7,640 nt of DNA from an uncultured Thalassospira sp. (GCA_946885765.1 CAMPHD010000151.1:1-7640); one strand, 5' to 3'. Positions 1-6,470 are shown, numbered from the stretch's first letter. Numbers and translations are program-made. The notes: generated by a model not told the origin, from the letters alone.

Positions 1-2695
1 ACGTCACCATCGTCAGCGCCATGTCACCGACAACCTTCGAGCTTGGCGTCACCTTGACAACATCGCCAAACATCTTGTTGACCGCGGCATAGGCTTTCGA
101 CACTTCCGGCCAGCGTTCCTCGATGCCAAGCGAACGTGCCTGCTGACGCAGGTTGGTATATTGGCCACCCGGCATTTCATGGACGTAAACATCCGATGTG
201 CCGCTACGGATATCGCTTTCAAAACCAGCATAATAGCGACGGATCTGTTCCCAATAGGTCGAAACTTCCTTCAACGCCTCGGTCGAAAGCCCCGGATCAC
301 GCGGCTGCCCGATATAGTTATTGGCAATCGAGCCAAGGTTTGGCTGCGATGTCAGGCCCGACATCGAATCCATCGCGGCATCGACCGCATCCACCCCGGC
401 ATCAATGGCGGCAATCACGGTTGCTGCCGAAATGCCGCTGGTATCGTGGGTGTGGAAATGGATCGGAATGTTGACCGTATCCTTCAACGCCTTGATCAGG
501 GTTGTCGCCGCAGCCGGGCGCAGAACACCCGCCATATCCTTAAGCCCAAGGATATGCGCACCGGATGCCTCAAGCTCCCGGGCCATTTTGACATAGTAAT
601 CAAGGTTATATTTCGGGCGTTTCTCGTCAAAAATATCGCCCGTATAACAAATGGTCGCCTCGCACAGCTTGTCGGTTTTCAGAACCGCATCCATGGCAAC
701 CTTCATGTTTTCGACCCAGTTCAGGGAATCGAAGACACGGAAGACATCCATGCCGTGTTCAGCCGCCTGCTTGACGAAATATTCGACCGCATTGTCGGGA
801 TAGTTGGTGTAACCGACCGCGTTTGATGCCCGCAAAAGCATCTGGGCCAGGATATTGGGAACGCGTTCGCGCAGCTTCACCAGACGATCCCAAGGATCTT
901 CTTTCAGGAACCGCATCGCGACGTCAAACGTCGCCCCGCCCCAGCATTCCAGCGAAAACAGTTCCGGCAGCCCATGCGCATAATAGGGCGCGATTTCAAG
1001 CATATCGAACGTCCGCATCCGGGTCGCCAGCAACGACTGATGGGCATCACGCATTGTGGTATCGGTGATCAGAACCCGTTTCTGATCCTTCATCCAGCGC
1101 GAAAAGCCTTCGGCCCCCAACTGGTCAAGCTTCTGCTTGGTTCCCGGCCGGATTTCGCCCAGATCAATCGATTTCGGCATGACCGGCGCATGCAGGTTGG
1201 TCGGCACCACCCGGCCTTCGACTTCCGGATTGCCGTTCACGGTAACTTCGCCGATGAAGCGCAGCAAACGGGTCGCACGGTCCCGACGGCGTACGAACTT
1301 GAACAGTTCGGGCGTTTCGTCAATGAACCGCGTGGTATATTCACCGGCCCGGAATTTCGGGTGATTGATCAGGTTTTCAAGGAACGCCAGGTTGGTCGCG
1401 ACACCACGAATACGAAATTCGCGAAGGGCGCGGTCCATGCGGTCCACCGCTTCACGCGGGGTACTGCCCCATGCCGTGACCTTTTCCAGCATACTGTCAT
1501 AAAACGGTGTGATCACCGCCCCGGAATAGGCCGTGCCACCATCCAGACGAATGCCAAAACCATTGGCCCCGCGATACACCTTGATGATCCCGTAATCGGG
1601 CACAAAGCTGTTTTCGGGGTTTTCGGTCGTAATACGGCACTGAAGCGCATGGTCACGCAGCTTGATCTTGTCCTGCCACGGAATACCGGTTTCCGACGGG
1701 AAGCCGATGCGGCCACCCTGCGCAACAAGGATTTGCGCCTTAACAAGATCAAACCCGGTGACGCATTCCGTCACGGTATGTTCGACCTGAATGCGAGGAT
1801 TGACCTCGATGAAGTAAAACTTGGATGTATCGACATCCATCAGGAATTCGACAGTACCCGCATTGACGTAATTCGCAGCCTTGCCCAGCCGAAGGGCAGC
1901 TTCGCAAAGACCGGGCCGCTGTTCTTCGGTAAGGTAGGGGGCAGGTGCGCGTTCAACGACTTTCTGGTTGCGTCGCTGCACCGAACAGTCACGTTCAAAC
2001 AGATGCACCAGCGTGCCATGCGTATCGCCCAGAAGCTGGACTTCAACATGGCGGGCGCGACGGATCAGCTTTTCGAAATAAACCTCGTCATTGCCAAATG
2101 CGGCGGCTGCTTCGCGTTTGGCGGCCAGAACCTGTTTGGAAAGGTCCTTGGAATTCTCGATGACGCGCATCCCACGGCCACCGCCCCCCCAACTGGCTTT
2201 CAGCATGATCGGATAACCAACCTGATCGGCGATACGGGTGACTTCATCCATATCATCAGGCAGCGCACCTGATGCCGGCATCACCGGCACACCCGCACCT
2301 TCCGCCAGATTGCGCGCGGCAACCATGTTGCCCAGTGTGCGCATGACTTCGGAATCAGGACCGATGAAGGTGATCCCGGCCTCGGCACAGGCATCGGCAA
2401 AATCGGGGTTTTCAGACAGGAACCCATAGCCCGGGTGAATGGCATCAACGCCAGCTTCACGGGCAACGCGCAGGATATCTTCGATATCAAGATAGGCGCG
2501 AATGGGTTTATTGCCCTTGCCGACGGTGTAACTTTCGTCGGCCTTGAACCTGTGCAGGGCAAAACGGTCTTCGTCGGAAAAGATGGCAACTGTGCGAATG
2601 CCAAGCTCGTTGGCGGCACGTAGAACACGAATCGCGATTTCACCGCGGTTCGCGACCAGAAGTTTACGGATACGCTTTGGTGCAGAACGCGTCAT
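1..2695 (-). CDS. pyc: Pyruvate carboxylase, N-terminal ~898 residues (3' end outside window)
   Basis: Biotin-dependent cytosolic enzyme that carboxylates pyruvate to oxaloacetate with ATP and bicarbonate (anaplerosis, gluconeogenesis). I translated the minus strand from the ATG at 2695-2693; the frame stays open to the window edge. The biotin carboxylase domain (about residues 8-460) opens with KLLVANRGEIAIRV (11-24), has the ATP-grasp glycine loop GGGGRGM (170-176) and the EVNPRIQVEH signature (297-306). The carboxyltransferase domain begins near 535 with DTTMRDAHQSLL (metal-ligand Asp545), the LKDMAG motif whose Lys719 should be the carboxylated lysine, and HFHTHDTSG, with metal ligands His748 and His750. 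BC fused to CT in one chain identifies pyruvate carboxylase rather than acetyl- or propionyl-CoA carboxylase subunits. Full-length enzymes are about 1,150 residues, so the rest of the allosteric/tetramerisation region and the biotinyl domain with its MKM lysine lie off the left edge. The start is supported by AGGAG 10 nt upstream. No frameshift was noticed. Confidence 0.97.
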   Translation of the reverse strand, partial: MTRSAPKRIRKLLVANRGEIAIRVLRAANELGIRTVAIFSDEDRFALHRFKADESYTVGKGNKPIRAYLDIEDILRVAREAGVDAIHPGYGFLSENPDFADACAEAGITFIGPDSEVMRTLGNMVAARNLAEGAGVPVMPASGALPDDMDEVTRIADQVGYPIMLKASWGGGGRGMRVIENSKDLSKQVLAAKREAAAAFGNDEVYFEKLIRRARHVEVQLLGDTHGTLVHLFERDCSVQRRNQKVVERAPAPYLTEEQRPGLCEAALRLGKAANYVNAGTVEFLMDVDTSKFYFIEVNPRIQVEHTVTECVTGFDLVKAQILVAQGGRIGFPSETGIPWQDKIKLRDHALQCRITTENPENSFVPDYGIIKVYRGANGFGIRLDGGTAYSGAVITPFYDSMLEKVTAWGSTPREAVDRMDRALREFRIRGVATNLAFLENLINHPKFRAGEYTTRFIDETPELFKFVRRRDRATRLLRFIGEVTVNGNPEVEGRVVPTNLHAPVMPKSIDLGEIRPGTKQKLDQLGAEGFSRWMKDQKRVLITDTTMRDAHQSLLATRMRTFDMLEIAPYYAHGLPELFSLECWGGATFDVAMRFLKEDPWDRLVKLRERVPNILAQMLLRASNAVGYTNYPDNAVEYFVKQAAEHGMDVFRVFDSLNWVENMKVAMDAVLKTDKLCEATICYTGDIFDEKRPKYNLDYYVKMARELEASGAHILGLKDMAGVLRPAAATTLIKALKDTVNIPIHFHTHDTSGISAATVIAAIDAGVDAVDAAMDSMSGLTSQPNLGSIANNYIGQPRDPGLSTEALKEVSTYWEQIRRYYAGFESDIRSGTSDVYVHEMPGGQYTNLRQQARSLGIEERWPEVSKAYAAVNKMFGDVVKVTPSSKVVGDMALTMVT

Positions 2696-2705
2696 GGACA
2701 CCGGG

Positions 2706-2710
2706 CTCCT
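2706..2710 (-). promoter_or_regulatory. Ribosome binding site of pyc
   Basis: On the minus strand AGGAG lies 10 nt before the pyc ATG. The spacing is a little long but the match is good, and it fixes the start at 2695. Confidence 0.7.
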
Positions 2711-2723
2711 ACCAGATTTGTAG

Positions 2724-2751
2724 GGCAGGTGCGTCCCTGTGCGCCCCTGCC
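2724..2751 (-). promoter_or_regulatory. Hairpin in pyc 5' leader
   Basis: Read as minus-strand RNA, GGCAGG pairs with CCTGCC (6 bp). One G/A mismatch follows, then GCG pairs with CGC, closing an 8-nt loop (CACAGGGA). The hairpin ends about 13 nt before the AGGAG of pyc. No U-tract follows, so it is not an intrinsic terminator. It could stabilise the message or affect ribosome access; no function is shown. Confidence 0.4.
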
Positions 2752-2778
2752 GAAAACCAAGAGAAACGCCACGATATG

Positions 2779-2816
2779 ATCCCGGAATGCGTTGCGGTGC
2801 GGGATGCCTGCAACGC
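2779..2816 (-). promoter_or_regulatory. Interleaved inverted repeats in pyc leader (possible H-type pseudoknot)
   Basis: In the minus-strand RNA the order is GCGTTGC - AGGC - ATCCCG - CACC - GCAACGC - ATTC - CGGGAT. The 7-nt arms (2810-2816 with 2789-2795) and the 6-nt arms (2800-2805 with 2779-2784) are perfect complements and interleave, with each connector 4 nt long. This is the topology of an H-type pseudoknot, or of two mutually exclusive hairpins. It lies inside the predicted pyc leader, about 85-120 nt before the ATG. It matches no riboswitch class I know. The four-nt connector crossing the 7-bp stem is tight but not excluded. Function is unknown. Confidence 0.35.
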
Positions 2817-2909
2817 CATACCATCTGTGGCGATAAAGGATATCTGTCACGTTAAAACGCGTGCAGTGCATCCAAGGTTCCTGGCGCCCGGTGGGCAGGC
2901 GACGTGTCT

Positions 2910-2939
2910 GATATATGCGCAATGCGCTGCCTCTGTCAA
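2910..2939 (-). promoter_or_regulatory. Candidate sigma-70-type promoter of pyc
   Basis: On the minus strand a perfect -35 hexamer TTGACA (2939-2934) is followed after 18 bp by TATATC (2915-2910), or after 17 bp by ATATAT. The predicted transcript would start near 2903, giving a leader of about 200 nt before the pyc ATG. The -10 is only a partial match (4 of 6). Confidence 0.5.
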
Positions 2940-2952
2940 AGCATGATCTTCG

Positions 2953-2971
2953 AAATTGGTAATACCAATTT
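2953..2971. promoter_or_regulatory. Perfect 19-bp palindrome, GntR/FadR-subfamily-type operator
   Basis: AAATTGGTA and TACCAATTT are perfect 9-bp arms around one central A. The core TTGGT-AAT-ACCAA has the 3-nt spacer described for PdhR- and LldR-type GntR regulators (AATTGGTNNNACCAATT), unlike the UxuR-type core with a 2-nt spacer. Its right edge in pyc orientation is 13 bp upstream of the -35 of the pyc promoter candidate, so binding there might activate rather than block pyc. It is also 159 bp upstream of the kinase start and could act on that unit. No GntR gene is in the window, so the regulator is inferred. Confidence 0.6.
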
Positions 2972-3078
2972 TGATTTATCGCGGCCAGTGCCTTTTTCAC
3001 TATGCGGAAAATGTCGGATTCGAACAATGCAACCCAAAGGTTCAAAAACTGCGATCAGGCGCAGACTTTTGATGCTTT

Positions 3079-3084
3079 TATGAT
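3079..3084 (+). promoter_or_regulatory. Weak -10 candidate for the kinase-regulator operon
   Basis: TATGAT matches 5 of 6 positions of the -10 consensus and would put transcription start near 3091, 40 nt before the chosen ATG at 3131. No good -35 lies 16-18 bp upstream, so an activator or another sigma factor would be needed if this is real. Confidence 0.2.
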
Positions 3085-3130
3085 ATTGTCCGGCCCGAAA
3101 AATTTTCCTGTATCCGAGACTGTTGCGCCC

Positions 3131-4534
3131 ATGCCGAAAATCAATCTTCGACTAAAGTTTTTGCTGCTGTCGATCCTGCCACTGGTTCTGGCGGCTGCGG
3201 CAATCTCTTATCTGGTGTTTGCACAGGCCGAACGACTGGCCGAAGCCGAAATCAGAACGTTCGAGCGCAACATCCTCGAAGCCCGCAAGGAAGAGCTTAA
3301 AAGCTATCTTGAACTCGCCCTTGCCTCAATCGATCACATCTATTCAGTCGCAAGCCCGCTGGATGCGGTTTCCAAGGAGCGGGTCAAAAGTATCATCGAA
3401 GACCTGTCCTATGGCGAGGATGGCTATTTCTTTATCTATGATCGTGATGGCACTGCCCTTGTCGATCCGCCCCAACCGTGGCGACTGGGCCGGACATACT
3501 GGAACCTGCGCGATCTGAACGGGAATTCCGTCATTCAGGCGCTGATTTTCAATGCCGAAAAGGGGGGCGATTTCCTGCGCCATGTCTGGGAAAAGCCGTC
3601 AACCGGTGAACCCGCCGAAAAGATCGCCTATTCCCTGATGCTGGATAAATGGGGCTGGATGATCGGCACCGGGATTTATATCGACGACATTTCCGAACAG
3701 GTGAAAGAAATCGAGACCGAGGTATCATCCCACATCCGCGACACCACCATATCAATTGTCGGCATCACCATTCTGGCGGTTTTACTCGTCGGTATTTCGG
3801 GCACTGTTGTTACGCTTTCAGAACGCAAACTTGCCGATTCCAAGCTAAAGGAACTGACCCATCGGGTTGTCGAGGTGCAGGAACAGGAACGTTTGCGGGT
3901 GTCGCGCGAACTCCATGACGGCATCAGCCAGATCCTTGTTTCCGTCAAATATTCGGTCGAAACCGCCATCGCGCGGTTGGGACCGGAAAAGAATGCCGCG
4001 ACCGAACCCATGGAAAAGGCCGCCAAGCGATTGCAGGATGCCATTCACGAGGTCCGTCGCATATCACGCGACCTGCGCCCGGCCGTGCTTGATGATCTGG
4101 GCCTCCGTCCCGCGATTGAAAGCATGTGCAAGGAACTGGCAGACCGGTCCGACATGCAGATTGATGTCAAATCGGATAATATCGATGTTGTTCTTGATAT
4201 CGCGAAAAAGACGACCCTGTATCGCGTCTTGCAGGAAACCCTGACCAATATCGAACGCCATGCCGATGCCACGCATATCAAGGTAACCATCCGCCGCGAA
4301 GGCCAGAGTGTCGTTATGAAAATCATCGATAACGGTATAGGGTTTGAAACCAACCGTTATATTCGCAACCGCGATCCGCGTGCCGGGATCGGACTTCGCA
4401 ATATGCGCGAACGCATGGAATTCCATGGTGGCGGCATGGCTGTCAAATCCGAACCGGATGATGGTACAACCATCACAGCCTATATTCCGGTTTCGCGTGA
4501 TAATGATCTACCCGTCACCGCCATCACCGGCTAA
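3131..4534 (+). CDS. Membrane sensor histidine kinase, sCache_2 sensor + HisKA_3/HATPase (467 aa)
   Basis: Inner-membrane sensor kinase, presumably autophosphorylating on His262 and passing phosphate to the regulator encoded next. TM1 is about residues 9-31. A periplasmic single-Cache (sCache_2-like) domain spans about 32-200, with the typical GYFFIYD (98-104) and WGWMIGTGIYID (174-185) blocks. TM2 is about 207-229. A short helical linker without an obvious HAMP domain leads to the HisKA_3 box RVSRELHDGISQ (His262). The ATPase has an N-box LQETLTNIERHA (about 367-378), DNGIGF (Asp400), GIGLRNMRERM (about 420-430) and DDGTT (about 443). Family knowledge: sCache_2 domains bind small mono- or dicarboxylates; the ligand here is not known. 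The frame is open from an ATG at 3002, but the extra 43 residues have no recognisable features. The ATG at 3131 sits directly before TM1, though its ribosome binding site is weak (GAG about 12 nt upstream). Confidence 0.93.
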   Translation: MPKINLRLKFLLLSILPLVLAAAAISYLVFAQAERLAEAEIRTFERNILEARKEELKSYLELALASIDHIYSVASPLDAVSKERVKSIIEDLSYGEDGYFFIYDRDGTALVDPPQPWRLGRTYWNLRDLNGNSVIQALIFNAEKGGDFLRHVWEKPSTGEPAEKIAYSLMLDKWGWMIGTGIYIDDISEQVKEIETEVSSHIRDTTISIVGITILAVLLVGISGTVVTLSERKLADSKLKELTHRVVEVQEQERLRVSRELHDGISQILVSVKYSVETAIARLGPEKNAATEPMEKAAKRLQDAIHEVRRISRDLRPAVLDDLGLRPAIESMCKELADRSDMQIDVKSDNIDVVLDIAKKTTLYRVLQETLTNIERHADATHIKVTIRREGQSVVMKIIDNGIGFETNRYIRNRDPRAGIGLRNMRERMEFHGGGMAVKSEPDDGTTITAYIPVSRDNDLPVTAITG

Positions 4535-4542
4535 GGTGACAT

Positions 4543-4569
4543 CAGATGTTTTGGCCCAGATGTTTCGGC
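4543..4569. repeat. Two tandem 13-bp direct repeats between kinase and regulator genes
   Basis: CAGATGTTTTGGC (4543-4555) and CAGATGTTTCGGC (4557-4569) match at 12 of 13 positions with a 14-bp period. They fill much of the 60-bp gap between the kinase stop and the regulator start. They could be a small duplication or a protein-binding site. Confidence 0.6.
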
Positions 4570-4594
4570 AATGTGACAGAGAACTGAATTGACC

Positions 4595-5266
4595 ATGAGC
4601 AGCGCAAATATCTCCTATTCGCCCAACCGCCCCATTCGTGTTTTGCTGTGCGACGACCATGCGCTGGTCATGGATGGCATTCGTTCACGTCTTGAATGCT
4701 ATGACCATATCGATATCGTCGGCGAAGCCGGAAACGGCATGGAAGCCCTGTCGCTGGCCTCTAATGTCAGACCCGACATCGTTCTGATGGATATCTCGAT
4801 GCCGGTGATGAACGGGCTTGAAGCCGCCGAAAAATTCCGCGAAACCATGCCCGATATCAAGGTCATCATCCTGACCATGCATGAAAACCCGGAATATCTT
4901 CGCACCGCCCGGCTGGCGGGTGCCCGTGGCTTCATCCTGAAGGACGTATCGTCAAACGACATGGTCCGCGCGATCGAAACGATTGCCAGTGGCGGCGAGG
5001 CCTATAGCCCGACCTTTGATCGCATCAGCAACAATGAAGGCATGCCTGACGACGGCATGCCGCTGACGACCCGGGAACGCACCGTCTTGCGGCTTCTGGC
5101 CAAAGGTGCCAGCAACAAGCACGTCGCCCGCGAACTTGATATCAGCGTGCGAACCGTTGAAACCCACCGCCGCAACATCAAACGCAAGCTTGATATCGAC
5201 AGTTCTGCCGGGCTGGTGCGGTACGCCATAGAAAAGGGTCTTGTGACCCTCGACAGCACGGCATGA
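4595..5266 (+). CDS. NarL/LuxR-family response regulator (223 aa)
   Basis: DNA-binding response regulator, almost certainly the partner of the HisKA_3 kinase immediately upstream; NarL-type regulators usually pair with such kinases. The receiver domain (about residues 13-130) has the acidic pair Asp20-Asp21, phosphoacceptor Asp66 in VLMDISMP, conserved Thr94 (ILTMHE) and Lys116 (FILKDVS). A linker containing GMPDDGMP leads to a LuxR-type helix-turn-helix from about 157 to 202, with TTRERTVLRLLAKGASNKHVA and VRTVETHRRNIKRKL as hallmarks. Phosphorylation is expected to promote dimerisation and promoter binding; targets are unknown, the neighbouring intergenic region being one candidate. I chose the ATG at 4595. 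A TTG two codons earlier (4589) sits at better spacing from AGAGAA (4578-4583) and is possible. The gap from the kinase stop is 60 bp, consistent with one operon. Confidence 0.95.
   Translation: MSSANISYSPNRPIRVLLCDDHALVMDGIRSRLECYDHIDIVGEAGNGMEALSLASNVRPDIVLMDISMPVMNGLEAAEKFRETMPDIKVIILTMHENPEYLRTARLAGARGFILKDVSSNDMVRAIETIASGGEAYSPTFDRISNNEGMPDDGMPLTTRERTVLRLLAKGASNKHVARELDISVRTVETHRRNIKRKLDIDSSAGLVRYAIEKGLVTLDSTA
5039..5061. repeat. Paired GGCATGCC palindromes inside the regulator gene
   Basis: GGCATGCC occurs at 5039-5046 and 5054-5061, separated by 7 bp. Each copy is self-palindromic, so the pair is both a direct and an inverted repeat with 15-bp centre spacing. It lies in the interdomain linker and encodes the repeated GMP residues, so the coding repeat alone may explain it. 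Confidence 0.55.
5235..5250 (-). terminator. Weak terminator-like hairpin for the minus-strand unit
   Basis: In minus-strand orientation AGGGTC-ACAA-GACCCT forms a 6-bp stem with a 4-nt loop and is followed by TTTTCT. It lies about 62 nt past the stop of the exported protein gene but inside the end of the convergent regulator gene. The stem and T-run are short, so it may be coding coincidence. Confidence 0.25.
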
Positions 5267-5311
5267 AGGTGCCTGCAAAAAGTGGTCGTGCTGGCATTGC
5301 CACCGAAACAG

Positions 5312-6064
5312 TCATCGCATGGCTTCGGGCAATGTTGTCTGGAATGCCGAATTTGGCCCGCATGCCTTTGATAACCGTTCATATTCATCCGGCGTATCAA
5401 TCGCACGATGGTCTTCACGTCGCGAAAGGTCAATTGCACGCAACCGGCGCTTGAAATCCAGTCCATACTGGTTCAATAAGCGCCGTTGCAAACGTTGCAC
5501 CTCGCCTGCACCAACCGGTCGTATGCTTGCGAAATCTGCGGTGATTTCCGCAACCATCGCATCAAGTTCCCGCTGAATATCCTGTTCCATATGCTGGTTG
5601 ATCTGCACATGCTGCCCTTCGTGGGCATAAACCACGTCATATTCGCATGTGCCGCGTTCAAGCTCCGATGCGACATACACCAGATGTTTGATAACCTCGA
5701 CCTCGGGATTGATGTGGATCGGATACAGGCAAAACTGCCCAACCCCGACTTCGACCGGTTCAAGGCGCATGTCAAACCGCGCCTGAAGTTCATATTCGGT
5801 CAGCCCGGTCACCATATAGCGACTGCCCTGATTGGCACGGTTATTGAGCCAGCGGACAGACCGGTGACGATCCAGCATCGGGTCCTGATTGATGAAGGAA
5901 AGGCGCGCAACCGGTGCACGTGCAACCGCACAACTGTTTTGCTGCGCCTCTGCGGGATTACTGCCCGTCAAAAACAGAAACAGCGCGATCAGTCCGCATA
6001 CTGTGACTGCGCCCCACTTGCTTAATGGGTTCGATCTGGTGCGTTTCGCCCTTTGAACTGCCAT
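5312..6064 (-). CDS. Exported protein with HExxH zinc-metallopeptidase motif (250 aa)
   Basis: I do not recognise a named family with certainty. The N-terminus is a classic signal peptide: a basic stretch (residues 5-16), a hydrophobic core (17-33) and a likely cleavage site AEA|QQ after residue 40, so the protein should be periplasmic or secreted. Residues 148-152 read HEGQH within VYAHEGQHVQINQHMEQD, which fits the HExxH zinc-binding catalytic motif of gluzincin/metzincin-like peptidases; the third ligand is not obvious. The mature part contains Cys45 and three further cysteines, which could form disulfides. The C-terminal third is rich in Arg and acidic residues and looks helical. Some DUF922-like proteins also carry an HE-containing motif of this kind, but I cannot confirm membership. 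No clear Shine-Dalgarno precedes the ATG. It lies 46 bp after the DksA-like gene on the same strand and is probably co-transcribed with it. Peptidase activity is inferred from the motif only. Confidence 0.8.
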   Translation of the reverse strand: MAVQRAKRTRSNPLSKWGAVTVCGLIALFLFLTGSNPAEAQQNSCAVARAPVARLSFINQDPMLDRHRSVRWLNNRANQGSRYMVTGLTEYELQARFDMRLEPVEVGVGQFCLYPIHINPEVEVIKHLVYVASELERGTCEYDVVYAHEGQHVQINQHMEQDIQRELDAMVAEITADFASIRPVGAGEVQRLQRRLLNQYGLDFKRRLRAIDLSRREDHRAIDTPDEYERLSKACGPNSAFQTTLPEAMR

Positions 6065-6110
6065 ATACTGGATACGTTAATTCGGTCTGACTGGTTTGCC
6101 AGGACCGTCC

Positions 6111-6470
6111 CTAGCTGTGTTTAACATGGGCAGCGCAGTCGACGCATAGCGGTGTGGTCGGATCAAACTCCAGGCGTTTCTTTTCGATTTCCTCACCGCA
6201 GTTATGGCAAAAGCCGTAATCGTCACGTTCGATCCGGGCCAGTGTCTTTTCGATGCGATCAAGTTCGGCAGCACGACGGCGTTCCTGTTCCAGATGCATC
6301 TGCTGATCCTGAAGCGCATCCATGCGCGACAGGCGACCGACGGCCTGCTGATCGAGTTCAACCGGCTTTCGATAATCTTCCGAATGGTTTGAATGGGCAC
6401 TGATATCCGCGCGCCGGTCTTCAAGACGCTGGCGCAAGAATGCAATGTCAATATCTCTGCGATCAGACAT
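6111..6470 (-). CDS. Short DksA/TraR-family C4 zinc-finger protein (119 aa)
   Basis: The C-terminus has a four-cysteine zinc finger, Cys88-x2-Cys91 and Cys109-x2-Cys112 (CHNCGEEI ... PLCVDC), the hallmark of the DksA/TraR family. It follows a long charged helical region (about residues 38-85) with VELDQQAVGRLSRMDALQ, a block I associate with the short DksA-like proteins. Canonical DksA (about 150 residues) binds in the secondary channel of RNA polymerase and, with ppGpp, alters initiation at stringent-response promoters. This 119-residue protein lacks part of the N-terminal globular region, and its coiled-coil tip carries Asp40 without the standard DxxDxA motif, so direct equivalence to DksA is uncertain. 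The start is well supported: AGGGA lies 5 nt before the ATG. It is followed 46 bp downstream by the exported HExxH protein gene, suggesting one transcript. Confidence 0.9.
   Translation of the reverse strand: MSDRRDIDIAFLRQRLEDRRADISAHSNHSEDYRKPVELDQQAVGRLSRMDALQDQQMHLEQERRRAAELDRIEKTLARIERDDYGFCHNCGEEIEKKRLEFDPTTPLCVDCAAHVKHS

Larger units (their letters stand above)
2696..3130. other. Divergent intergenic region pyc / histidine kinase
   Basis: This 435-bp gap separates two divergently transcribed units and I see no convincing gene in it. It contains the pyc ribosome binding site, the structured leader elements, a pyc promoter candidate, the 19-bp palindrome and a weak kinase promoter candidate. 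Short open frames cross it on both strands but lack ribosome binding sites and recognisable protein sequence. Confidence 0.7.

Noticed and set aside
974..2272. A 432-codon open frame on the plus strand opposite pyc, and another at 161-826
   Set aside because: Both lie entirely antisense to a clearly conserved pyruvate carboxylase sequence. Their translations show no family features, and long antisense frames are common opposite GC-biased genes.
2820..2850. Alternative pyc promoter nearer the gene (AT-rich TATCCTTTATCG on the minus strand)
   Set aside because: No acceptable -35/-10 pair at normal spacing; TTGACA at 2939-2934 with TATATC is much better.
2677..3045. Short open frames on both strands across the intergenic region (2677-2946 plus, 2692-3045 minus)
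   Set aside because: They overlap the pyc start, lack good ribosome binding sites and have no recognisable protein features.
3002..3130. N-terminal extension of the histidine kinase from the ATG at 3002
   Set aside because: The 43 extra residues are polar and featureless and lack a ribosome binding site. A start at 3131 places TM1 directly at the N-terminus, and a -10-like element lies inside the extension.
6089..6104. Small inverted repeat (CTGG-TTTG-CCAG) between the DksA-like and exported-protein genes, considered as a terminator
   Set aside because: The stem is only 4 bp with no T-run, so it gives no reason to split the operon.
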